Origin: a bacterium
GTDB taxonomy: Bacteria > Blakebacterota > Blakebacteria > Blakebacterales > Blakebacteraceae
Assembly (NCBI GenBank): GCA_025774615.1
Contig: JALGVQ010000043.1
Span: 1 to 17,355 of the forward strand
Length of the DNA: 17,355 nucleotides
Reading direction: 5' to 3'
Below are positions 6,319-13,685 of the stretch, piece after piece (positions within the stretch are counted from its first letter, which is position 1; every line of letters starts with the position of its first letter). Below the pieces are notes generated by a model. That model made no database searches and was not told the origin of the DNA. It was given only the letters and a program-made list of their open reading frames with translations. The position numbers and the translations under genes were made by a program.

Positions 6319-7566
6319 ATGTATCAGGCACGGGTTGTTGACGGTGAATTGAAGAAACGCCTTACCTCCATGGGGGCGGTGGTTCTCGTGGGTCCCAGGG
6401 CCTGTGGAAAGACGGCTACAGCCCGTCAGTTCGCCAGTAGTGAAGTACTGTTGGATGTAGACCGGAACGCCCGCATGGCCATCTCAGTTGATCCGGCTCT
6501 GGTGCTGGAAGGAGCGGTACCACGGCTTATTGATGAATGGCAGATAGAACCGGATATCTGGAACCACATTCGCCGCGCTGTTGATGATCGTGGAGTGCCG
6601 GGCCAGTTCATCCTTACAGGATCAGCCATTCCCGCAGATGATGTCACCCGTCACACCGGGGCAGGTCGTCTGACTAGAATTCGAATGCGCCCCATGTCCC
6701 TCTTTGAGACCGGAGCTTCCACAGGTGAGATTTCCCTGAAGGCGCTTCTCGATGGTGCGTCACCACATAGCCCGAATCCCGGGCTGACGGTGCCCGAACT
6801 GGCGGAGAAAGCTGCGGTCGGTGGCTGGCCAGGACACCTGAATCTGAGTGCATCCGAGTCTCTTGATGCGGTGCGTGCCTATCTGGATGAGATACGTCGA
6901 GTTGATTTGGTTCAGGCAGACCAGAGGGAGAGAGATCCGGTGAAAGTCGGCCGGCTGCTTGCGTCCCTCGGACGTAATGTGGCTACCTATGCCAGCATAT
7001 CGACCCTGGCAGCAGATTCCGGAGGTACAATCGGTGAGATGGCGCGAACCACGGTACATGCGTATCTGTCAGTTCTGGATCGGCTCATGATTATCGAAGA
7101 CCAGCCGGCCTGGTCACCGCACCTGCGCTCAAAATCCCGGATGCGAAGTGCGTCGAAGCGCCATTTCGTTGACCCCTCCCTGGCTGTTGCTGCCCTGCGG
7201 GCTTCACCGGACCAGCTGTTGAAAGATCTGGAACTGTTCGGATTTATTTTCGAATCCATGGTCATACGTGACCTTCGAGTCTATTCTCAGGCAGCCGATG
7301 CCGCAGTTTTCCAATACTTGGACAACACCGGGCTTGAAGTGGATGCGATTGTGCAGGCAACTGATGGTCGCTGGGCTGCGTTCGATATCAAGTTGGGACA
7401 GGGTTATGTGGAGGAGGGGGCCAGGAATCTGCTGAAGTTCAGAGATCGTGTGGATACCAGCCGGTGTGGTGAACCCGGCAATCTGGCCGTCATTGTCGGC
7501 ACAGGCTATGGCTACACCCGTGAAGACGGTGTTTCAGTTATCCCCGTGGGAGCTCTGGGACCATAG
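6319..7566 (+). CDS. ATP-binding protein, AAA_14/DUF4143 family
   Basis: The product has 415 residues from ATG 6319, with a weak AAAGAG ribosome site 8 bases upstream. The frame is open further upstream but would run through the promoter. The Walker A motif is GPRACGKT (25-32), Walker B is RLIDEW (Asp72, Glu73), and LTGSA (99-103) is a sensor-1-like strand. A winged-helix/DUF4143 region follows (about 190-360). It ends in Glu340-Val-Asp342, then FDIKLG with Asp356 and Lys358, the degenerate nuclease-like core seen in this family. These ATPases are widespread, often mobile, and have no settled function; some behave as toxin/antitoxin-like or defence-linked genes. It stands alone with its own promoter in an AT-rich island, which suggests horizontal acquisition. 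Confidence 0.88.
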   Translation: MYQARVVDGELKKRLTSMGAVVLVGPRACGKTATARQFASSEVLLDVDRNARMAISVDPALVLEGAVPRLIDEWQIEPDIWNHIRRAVDDRGVPGQFILTGSAIPADDVTRHTGAGRLTRIRMRPMSLFETGASTGEISLKALLDGASPHSPNPGLTVPELAEKAAVGGWPGHLNLSASESLDAVRAYLDEIRRVDLVQADQRERDPVKVGRLLASLGRNVATYASISTLAADSGGTIGEMARTTVHAYLSVLDRLMIIEDQPAWSPHLRSKSRMRSASKRHFVDPSLAVAALRASPDQLLKDLELFGFIFESMVIRDLRVYSQAADAAVFQYLDNTGLEVDAIVQATDGRWAAFDIKLGQGYVEEGARNLLKFRDRVDTSRCGEPGNLAVIVGTGYGYTREDGVSVIPVGALGP

Positions 7567-7573
7567 AGCAGAA

Positions 7574-7600
7574 CTGGCGGGGTAAGGGCTCCCCCGCCAG
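7574..7600. terminator. Hairpin between convergent genes, probable bidirectional terminator
   Basis: The perfect 9-bp arms CTGGCGGGG and CCCCGCCAG flank a 9-base loop. The hairpin lies 8 bases past the ATPase stop and 52 bases from the end of the oppositely oriented asparaginase gene. No T-tract follows on either strand, so termination efficiency is uncertain. Confidence 0.6.
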
Positions 7601-7651
7601 GATGGAAGCACGGATTATACGGATGTCCGGCTCAGATCGATTACGCGGCGA

Positions 7652-8704
7652 TCACCTCTGGATACGCTGCTGGCCGTCAGGATTGTGGATCGTGTAGTTG
7701 ATCCGGCCGCTGACGGTGAAAGAGCCATGCTCCCCCTTCGCGTTGATGGCGACGGCATTGTCGCTGAAGTTGGCGTTGCCGTCGTTGGTCTCCTCCACCA
7801 TCCGCCGGATCGCCTCCCGGCCTGCCTCGGTGGGAGACATGCCCCGACGCATCATCTCGCACACCGTGAACGAGCCACAGATACGGATCACCTCTTCACC
7901 ACGACCGGTGAATCCGGCCGCGCCGACATCCCGCAGGACGTAGAGTCCAGCACCGACAATCGGGGAATCGCCGCACCGGCCGGGGATCTTTCCCGAGAGC
8001 CCCGAAGTGGTGGTACAGCCGGCCACCTGACCGTTGACGTCCACAGCCAGAACGTTGATCGTGCCGTAAGTGTGTTCGAGCTCCCTCTGACGGCGTCCCC
8101 GTTCGCTCGGGGGGAGAGGCCGCTTCATCTTGATGGCCGACTCCTCCTCGGAGAGCCAGTCGTCCGTGTCGCTCCGACGCGCCACCCATCTGCGGTACCA
8201 GCTGCGACTCGCTTCATCCGAGATGTCGGTGACCTGATGCCCCATCTTCACGGCGAACTCGGTCGCGTAGTGACCGACGATCATGCAGTGGTCGGTATGT
8301 TCCATGACCGCGCGGGCCACCGATGAGGGGTGTTCGATCCCCTCGATGCAGCCAACCGCGCCACACTGCATCGATTTGCCATCCATAATGGTGCAATCGA
8401 GCTGTACTACACCCTCTTCGTTGGGCAGGCCGCCGACGCCGACGCTTGTATCGCTGGGGTATACTTCAGCCGCCATGGCACCTGCATGGACCGCGTCGAG
8501 GGCGTCTCCGCCATCCTTGAGAACCTCCCATGCGGCGTTGGATGCCCAGGTTTTTCCGCCTGAAACGAGCACCATGGGAAGCCCTGCGGGGGATCCGGTC
8601 CCGAATCCCAGGTTCAGGTGCGGGAATTCTCCGATCACCGCCGCGCCCGCCGCGACACCCGCAGCCTTTTCCAGGAATCCTCGACGACTGACGTTCTTGC
8701 TCAT
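7652..8704 (-). CDS. N4-(beta-N-acetylglucosaminyl)-L-asparaginase (Ntn hydrolase, Tat-exported)
   Basis: The protein has 350 residues. The start at 8704 is chosen because AAGGAG lies 8 bases upstream; a longer open frame adds 12 non-conserved codons. The N-terminus is a twin-arginine signal (SRRGFLEKAAG, residues 6-16, then an Ala-rich stretch), so the enzyme is exported folded. The body matches glycosylasparaginase: HTYGTINVLAVD places the self-generated N-terminal nucleophile at Thr215, followed by CTTTSGLSGKIPGR, GDSPIVGAGLYV and GAAGFTGRGE, which form the substrate-binding part of the beta subunit. The enzyme hydrolyses the amide joining GlcNAc to Asn, and some relatives act on other beta-aspartyl amides. 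It is the second gene of an operon, 48 bases after a P1-family peptidase. Confidence 0.93.
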   Translation of the reverse strand: MSKNVSRRGFLEKAAGVAAGAAVIGEFPHLNLGFGTGSPAGLPMVLVSGGKTWASNAAWEVLKDGGDALDAVHAGAMAAEVYPSDTSVGVGGLPNEEGVVQLDCTIMDGKSMQCGAVGCIEGIEHPSSVARAVMEHTDHCMIVGHYATEFAVKMGHQVTDISDEASRSWYRRWVARRSDTDDWLSEEESAIKMKRPLPPSERGRRQRELEHTYGTINVLAVDVNGQVAGCTTTSGLSGKIPGRCGDSPIVGAGLYVLRDVGAAGFTGRGEEVIRICGSFTVCEMMRRGMSPTEAGREAIRRMVEETNDGNANFSDNAVAINAKGEHGSFTVSGRINYTIHNPDGQQRIQR

Positions 8705-8752
8705 CTTGTGTTCTCCTTGATCGTTGATGTCTGATCCCACCGGCGAGGTATC

Positions 8753-9970
8753 TCAGTCGCCGGGGGGAAGGATCCGGTATTCATTGCAGACCTCCATCAG
8801 GAGGTCTATCGGTATCGCCCGGCTCGTTGAACCGCTCTGTCCGGTGACGGTCGTTGCCCGCAGAACGCTGTTCAGGATCGCTTCTTCGGTTGCGTCCATC
8901 ACTGCCGTGAAGAGGCCGCTCATGGCTGCATTACCCAGGTAAGGCCCCTCTCTCAGCGTGTCACCATGTTCCCCATCCACACGTACCTCTTCGGCGCTCG
9001 AGAAAGCGAGCACGTAATCGCCGGAGCCATTGCTGAAACTGGCGCCGACCCGCGCCATCCCGCCCAACGCTCTGAAGGCGAGACGTTTGAGATTGCGGGT
9101 CTCCAGCGGCGCATCGGTTGCCACGATGATCATGCACGAGCCCTCATCGGGCGATTCATCCAGCTCGATATCAGGTTCCCGCTCCCGCATGAGACGCCGC
9201 ACCTCCCGGCCGACCGGGGAACCATTCACCCGCAGGGTGCCTCCAAAATTGGACTGGACCAGCACCCCGACGGTGAAAGTCCCCACATTGTTGATAGTCA
9301 CCTGGCGGCTGCTCGTACCGATCCCCCCCTTGAATCCGAGAGCCCTCGTGCCCGTTCCCGCCCCGACCGACCCCTCATCCATTGGTCCGACCCCCGCGGA
9401 CCTGATGGCTTCGAAGACCTCCTCATCACCGATGTGACGTCCCCTGATGTCGTTCAATCCCCCGTCGTTGGTCTCACCCACCACGGGATTGATCGATCTG
9501 ACATTTTCCATGCCGGGCAGCGCCAGCATCCAGGAAATGAGGGCATCAGCCACGCGCGAGACATTCAGTGTTCCGCACAGCAGGATGGGGGTCTCGATGG
9601 TGCCGAGTTCCTCGATCTGGGTGGCTCCCGCCAGTTTCCCGAATCCGTTCCCGACAAAAAGCGCCGCCGGTACCTTCTCGAAGAAGAGGTTCCCTCCGTG
9701 CGGCAGGATGGCGGTCACGCCGGTCCTGATATCCGCCCCCTCCATCAGGGTGAAGTGCCCCACCAGCACTCCCGGAACATCAGTGATGGCGTTCTCCGGA
9801 CCAGTGGGGTAGCGGCCGATCTCGATGCCGATATCGCGGGCCCGGGGCCGCTCGGTCCCGCTGGAACCCTGAGCGAGGAGAGTGGAGGGGCATAACATGA
9901 TCATAATCAATCCCGCTCCTCGTAAGACATTCCGGTACGATCTGTCGGTTGCTATACGGTTGGTTGGCAT
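8753..9970 (-). CDS. P1-family peptidase, DmpA/BapA-like (family S58), exported
   Basis: The product has 405 residues. The start is the ATG at 9970, although its ribosome site is poor; in-frame Met23 and Met25 are alternatives but would lose the basic part of the signal peptide. That signal runs through GAGLIMIMLCPSTLLAQ, so the enzyme acts in the periplasm or outside. Conserved family segments are ITDVPGVLVGH (62-72), NPVVGETNDGGLND (161-174), GSVGAGTG (200-207), GFKGGIGTSSR (212-222) and DEGSCMIIVATDAPL. In DmpA and BapA the precursor cuts itself before a Ser; the matching site here is Gly277/Ser278. Family members release N-terminal D-, L- or beta-amino acids. It is the first gene of a two-gene minus-strand operon with the asparaginase. 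Confidence 0.92.
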   Translation of the reverse strand: MPTNRIATDRSYRNVLRGAGLIMIMLCPSTLLAQGSSGTERPRARDIGIEIGRYPTGPENAITDVPGVLVGHFTLMEGADIRTGVTAILPHGGNLFFEKVPAALFVGNGFGKLAGATQIEELGTIETPILLCGTLNVSRVADALISWMLALPGMENVRSINPVVGETNDGGLNDIRGRHIGDEEVFEAIRSAGVGPMDEGSVGAGTGTRALGFKGGIGTSSRQVTINNVGTFTVGVLVQSNFGGTLRVNGSPVGREVRRLMREREPDIELDESPDEGSCMIIVATDAPLETRNLKRLAFRALGGMARVGASFSNGSGDYVLAFSSAEEVRVDGEHGDTLREGPYLGNAAMSGLFTAVMDATEEAILNSVLRATTVTGQSGSTSRAIPIDLLMEVCNEYRILPPGD

Positions 9971-10034
9971 GACGGCATCGTATCAGCGGTTCACCGGCAG
10001 GGGCAACCGGGAAGCCGTCACTATCGGTTGGGTA

Positions 10035-10064
10035 TGGACAATTCAGCGCCGTGTGACTTACAAT
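10035..10064 (+). promoter_or_regulatory. Candidate promoter for the diguanylate cyclase gene
   Basis: TGGACA (10035-10040; 5 of 6 to the -35 consensus) and TACAAT (10059-10064; 5 of 6 to the -10 consensus) are 18 bases apart. The predicted start near 10071 leaves a leader of about 44 bases. The gene lacks a clear Shine-Dalgarno sequence before ATG 10115. Confidence 0.5.
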
Positions 10065-10114
10065 TATAGATTGGTTGATGTGAGTGATTCAATCTGGCCG
10101 CTTATACATGTGAT

Positions 10115-11422
10115 ATGACGAACGAACAAGTAACACGCCTGAGAACTCTGCTTCACGATCTGGAAACCGTCGATTCTGTCGATGGCGTGTTCCAGCGTCT
10201 GGTAGAAGGAGCGGCAGAACTTCTTTCCGCAGAGAAGGTGTCGGTTGTCGCCCGGACAGAGACCGGCCTGCTGCAGGTGTGCGCGCTCCACTGGCCGACA
10301 GTCGAATCCACCGAAGGGATAGCCGGTCAGGTGCTGGCAACCGGTGATCCGATCCTGGTCACCGACATCTCAAAGGATCCCCGACTCCTCAGCTTTCGTG
10401 CGGCGCGCTACGCGAGTTCCTCATTCATGAGTATACCGGTGGTTTCTGCCGGCAAACCGGTGGCTGTCCTGAATGTGACCGACAGCCGGACCCGGGCTCC
10501 CTTCACGCAGGCAGACCTCGAACTGGCCGGTCTGACCGCGCAACTGGCGGGCATGAGTCTTGAGCGGCACCGGTTCCTTGCAAATATCGATCAGCTGCAG
10601 AAGGAGTCTGTCACCGATGCCCTCACCGGTCTCGGCAACAGGCGTCATTTCGAACAGCGGATGATCAGTGAGCTCGGGCGGGCACGTCGTTTCAGCCAGC
10701 CGATGAGTCTTATCATGCTCGATATCGACGATTTCAAGGTCTGGAATGACACCTTTGGCCACCCGGCGGGTGATGCCGCCCTCAAAGCTCTTTCAAGCGC
10801 CATGCTGGTGAATGTCCGTGCGATCGATGATGTCATCCGGTATGGCGGTGAAGAATTCGCAGTCATCCTGCCACAGACACCGATCGATCTTGCCACGGTG
10901 GTTGCCGAGCGTATCAGGGCAGCGGCCAACCGGATCGAACTCGAGATGACAGCCGGATCGGACCAGGGACAGTTCAGCGTCTCCATCGGAGTTGCCGCAT
11001 ACCCGAGGGATTCAAGGGATGAAGAGGAGTTGCTGAACCACGCTGATATAGCGCTCTATATGGCCAAGGCTGACGGCAAGGACCGGGTCGTGGTCTTCGA
11101 ACATCTCGACGAGGACGATCGCCGGATCCATCGCAGGATCCCCATCCGGCTCAGCACGGTTCTCAGCGGTGAGGATACCAGCGGTACTTTTGAAGAGCAG
11201 ACGATGATCCGGAACATCTCATCAGGTGGTGCGCTGCTCAGCTACCGGAGGGATATCGTTCTCAATACTCCACTTCAGCTTGAGATCCAGAGCCCCTTTG
11301 TCTCGCTCGAGGGGGCACCGCTCTTTCTGGAGATCGATGGAAGCCTGGTGCGCGAAGAACGCACCGAGGAGGGGCTGTTCGGCGCGATTGCCTTCAACAG
11401 GGAATTGACGCGATTCTCCTGA
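10115..11422 (+). CDS. GAF-GGDEF-PilZ diguanylate cyclase
   Basis: The protein has 435 residues, with no membrane helix or signal peptide, so it is cytoplasmic. Residues about 15-155 form a GAF sensor domain (SVVARTETG; IAGQVLATGDPILVTDI; SFMSIPVVSAGKPVAVLNV). A GGDEF domain follows at about 160-330: DALTGLGNRRHF, the metal site LDIDDFK (Asp203) and an intact GGEEF at 244-248. The inhibitory I-site RAID (235-238) sits five residues before it, exactly as in PleD. The C-terminus (about 336-435) is a PilZ domain with RRIPIR (RRxxxR) at 340-345 and NISSGG (NxSxxG) at 367-372, both needed for cyclic di-GMP binding. The enzyme should condense two GTP into cyclic di-GMP. It is a single gene, divergent from the peptidase operon. 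Confidence 0.93.
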   Translation: MTNEQVTRLRTLLHDLETVDSVDGVFQRLVEGAAELLSAEKVSVVARTETGLLQVCALHWPTVESTEGIAGQVLATGDPILVTDISKDPRLLSFRAARYASSSFMSIPVVSAGKPVAVLNVTDSRTRAPFTQADLELAGLTAQLAGMSLERHRFLANIDQLQKESVTDALTGLGNRRHFEQRMISELGRARRFSQPMSLIMLDIDDFKVWNDTFGHPAGDAALKALSSAMLVNVRAIDDVIRYGGEEFAVILPQTPIDLATVVAERIRAAANRIELEMTAGSDQGQFSVSIGVAAYPRDSRDEEELLNHADIALYMAKADGKDRVVVFEHLDEDDRRIHRRIPIRLSTVLSGEDTSGTFEEQTMIRNISSGGALLSYRRDIVLNTPLQLEIQSPFVSLEGAPLFLEIDGSLVREERTEEGLFGAIAFNRELTRFS

Positions 11423-11483
11423 GTGGTTACCAGGCATCTTTTCCATTCACCAATCATCTCTCGATCACCCATCTTGGGATCCT

Positions 11484-12683
11484 ATGAATGACATGATACA
11501 CGAGACCGCGCTTCCGCGGATCGACATCAAACCGGGGCATGACCGTCGTGTCCTCAAAGGGCATCCGTGGATCTTCAGTAACGAGCTTGCCTCCAGCCCC
11601 GCCGGTCATACACCTGGAGAGCTTGTCCGGGTGCATGACTCAAAAGGACGATTTCTCGGGACGGGGTTCGTCAATCCCCAATCCCTGATAGCCGTCAGGC
11701 TGATCAGACGGACTGAAGGGGCGATCGACGGGGAATACCTGGAAGGCAGGATCGATGCCGCGCTCGCACTGCGTGATCGCCTCTACCCGGGTGAAGAAGC
11801 CGTCAGACTTGTCTATTCGGAGAGCGATGGCCTGCCCGGTCTGGTTGTGGACAAGTATGGAGACCACCTGGTGGTGCAGGTCACGACCGCCGGCATGGAA
11901 CTGCTGCTGCCCGGGATCCTCGATCATCTCGAACTGCGGACCGGTGCCCGCTGCATTGTTGCCCGGAACGATGTCGGTATCCGTAAACTGGAAGGGCTTG
12001 AAGAGCGGGTGGAGATCCTCAGAGGAGAGCTCAACCCGGCTCTGGAGGTCGGGTATGAGGGACTGCGACTGAACGTGGATCTGCTGAGGGGCCAGAAGAC
12101 AGGACTCTTTCTCGATCAGCGGGATAATCAGAGGACGCTGCTGCCGTATTGTTCGACCGGTGAGGTACTCGATTGTTACTGCTATCAGGGGGTCTGGTCT
12201 CTCCTGGCGCTCAGGCACGGTGCTTCGCATGTCACCGGTATCGACTCTTCGGCTGACGCCCTCACCCTTGCCGCTGCTCACGCGGCGGTGAATGAGCTTA
12301 CCGAAAAGACCGAATGGGTCCGCAACGAGGTCCTCGAGGAGTTGAAGGGATATCGCACGCTGAAGCGCACCTTCGACCTGGTGATCGTCGATCCGCCGGC
12401 ATTCGTAAGAAGCAGGAAGCACCTGAAGGCGGGTCTGCGGGGATATCTCGATCTGAACCGGAAGGCACTTGAGGTAGTTGCGCCCGGTGGTGTCCTGGTG
12501 ACCTGCTCCTGCAGTCATAACGTCAGGCCGGAGGCATTCCTCGAGATCGTCTCCCATGCAGCAGGGCTTGCCGGAAGGCATGTCAGGATCCTCGCCGCGC
12601 TCGGCCAGAGCAGAGATCATCCGCCACTGCTGACTGCTCCCGAGACCTCTTACCTGAAGTGCCTCGCCCTCCATGTGGAGTAA
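11484..12683 (+). CDS. rlmI: 23S rRNA (cytosine-C5) methyltransferase, RlmI type
   Basis: The protein has 399 residues, close to the 396 of E. coli RlmI. Residues about 11-80 form a PUA RNA-binding domain (KPGHDRRVLKGHPWIFSNEL; GTGFVNPQSLIAVRL). The middle domain leads to the family signature GQKTGLFLDQRDNQ (203-216). The SAM-binding domain shows VLDCYCYQGVWSLLA (228-242), an acidic residue at Asp254 in TGIDSS, the DPPAF loop (303-307), and CSCSHNV (341-347) with the cysteines expected of an m5C enzyme. RlmI methylates C1962 of E. coli 23S rRNA. The ribosome site is weak (GGGATCC), and no overlap with the cyclase gene is seen. The endonuclease IV gene follows by 9 bases. The exact rRNA position in this organism is inferred from the family. 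Confidence 0.92.
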   Translation: MNDMIHETALPRIDIKPGHDRRVLKGHPWIFSNELASSPAGHTPGELVRVHDSKGRFLGTGFVNPQSLIAVRLIRRTEGAIDGEYLEGRIDAALALRDRLYPGEEAVRLVYSESDGLPGLVVDKYGDHLVVQVTTAGMELLLPGILDHLELRTGARCIVARNDVGIRKLEGLEERVEILRGELNPALEVGYEGLRLNVDLLRGQKTGLFLDQRDNQRTLLPYCSTGEVLDCYCYQGVWSLLALRHGASHVTGIDSSADALTLAAAHAAVNELTEKTEWVRNEVLEELKGYRTLKRTFDLVIVDPPAFVRSRKHLKAGLRGYLDLNRKALEVVAPGGVLVTCSCSHNVRPEAFLEIVSHAAGLAGRHVRILAALGQSRDHPPLLTAPETSYLKCLALHVE

Positions 12684-12692
12684 GATCGTACA

Positions 12693-13589
12693 GTGAAAAG
12701 GCTCGTGACGGAGGAACCGGGGCTGGCTGTCGCAACAACGGGGGGCCTGCTGCTGGGCAGCCATATGTCGATCTCCGGTGGCGTCTCACTTGCATTCGGT
12801 CGTGCCGAGGAAGTCGGGTGTGCGGTCGCGCAGATCTTCGTGAAAAACAACAACCGCTGGCGGGGAGTGCCACTGACCACAGCCGAGATCGACTCTTTCT
12901 GGATGGAGCGGGAGCGGACAGGGATCTGGCCGGTCATCGCGCACAATACCTACCTGGTTAACCTCGCATCGGCCGACCCGGCGATCAGGGAGCGATCGAT
13001 CGCCTGCACTGTGGATGAGCTTGAGCGTTGTCAGAGCCTCGGTCTGCCCGGACTCGTGATACATCCCGGAGCTCATATCGGAGCAGGGGTTGAAGAAGGG
13101 GTACGCCGGGTGACCGCAGCCATCAACCGCGTATTCGACCAGACACCGGATGTGACGACCAGGATCCTGCTTGAGACAACAGCCGGACAGGGCACCACGC
13201 TGGGACGGAGTGCTGAAGAACTGGCGTTATTGCTGGAAATGATCGATGCGCCCGATCGTACCGGAGTCTGCCTCGACAGCTGTCACATTTTCGCCGCCGG
13301 GTATGAATTGCGCACCCCCCGTGGTTACGAACATACGATCCGGGAGTTTGACACGACAGTCGGACTGAAACGAATCAGGGCGATCCACCTGAACGACAGC
13401 AAGAAACCGCTCAGCTCGTTCAGGGATCGGCACGAACACATCGGAGAGGGTGAGATCGGTGATGCGGGTTTCCGCAACATCATGAACGACAGGCGCCTTC
13501 GTGATATACCCAAGATCCTCGAGACCCCCAAGGAGGGGGATGCGGACGTGGTGAATCTGGCACGCCTGCGCCATCTTGCGGTACTGTAG
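12693..13589 (+). CDS. nfo: Endonuclease IV (AP endonuclease)
   Basis: The protein has 298 residues (E. coli Nfo has 285). All nine metal ligands of the tri-zinc site can be placed by motif and spacing: His84 (IAHNTYLVN), His124 (VIHPGAH), Glu161 (LLETTAGQG), Asp195 and His198 (CLDSCHIF), His232 (AIHLND), Asp245 and His247 (DRHEHIGEGE), and Glu277 (ILETPK). The enzyme nicks DNA 5' of abasic sites in base-excision repair. The start is GTG 12693, with GGAG 12 bases upstream. This gives about 17 residues more than E. coli before the conserved GSHMSISGG, so the true start could be later. It lies 9 bases after rlmI and is probably co-transcribed. Its stop codon lies inside a perfect 17-bp palindrome. 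Confidence 0.95.
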   Translation: MKRLVTEEPGLAVATTGGLLLGSHMSISGGVSLAFGRAEEVGCAVAQIFVKNNNRWRGVPLTTAEIDSFWMERERTGIWPVIAHNTYLVNLASADPAIRERSIACTVDELERCQSLGLPGLVIHPGAHIGAGVEEGVRRVTAAINRVFDQTPDVTTRILLETTAGQGTTLGRSAEELALLLEMIDAPDRTGVCLDSCHIFAAGYELRTPRGYEHTIREFDTTVGLKRIRAIHLNDSKKPLSSFRDRHEHIGEGEIGDAGFRNIMNDRRLRDIPKILETPKEGDADVVNLARLRHLAVL

Positions 13590-13600
13590 ATAATCTACAG
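13584..13600. repeat. Perfect 17-bp palindrome across the nfo stop codon
   Basis: CTGTAGAT-A-ATCTACAG is fully self-complementary around its central A and contains the TAG stop of nfo. It could fold as a 7-bp stem with a TAA loop, but no T-tract follows. It may be an operator for the efflux operon starting 86 bases downstream. It resembles a LexA box with one extra central base. Confidence 0.65.
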
Positions 13601-13685
13601 AACATCTGGAACATCTCTGGAGACTCTTCCGTACCATGTGATGTTTCTGATACCCCTAAGCACCTGAGAGCAGCGAGAGAGACAC

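Noticed and set aside
8966-9895. 309-codon + strand open frame opposite the P1-family peptidase
   Set aside because: The - strand frame has the conserved S58 motifs and a signal peptide; the + frame is rich in His, Pro and Arg with no domain.
9977-10006. Minus-strand promoter for the P1 peptidase operon (TTGCCC, 18 bases, TACGAT)
   Set aside because: Each element matches consensus at only 4 of 6 positions, and the implied transcript would begin almost on the start codon. The evidence is too weak to list.
11640-12764. 374-codon open frame on the - strand opposite rlmI
   Set aside because: The + strand frame holds a full RlmI with all motifs; the antisense frame has no family features.
13584-13600. 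Standard LexA (SOS) box
   Set aside because: The half-sites are one base too far apart for the E. coli-type site, whose spacing is strict. It is kept as a palindrome of unknown function.
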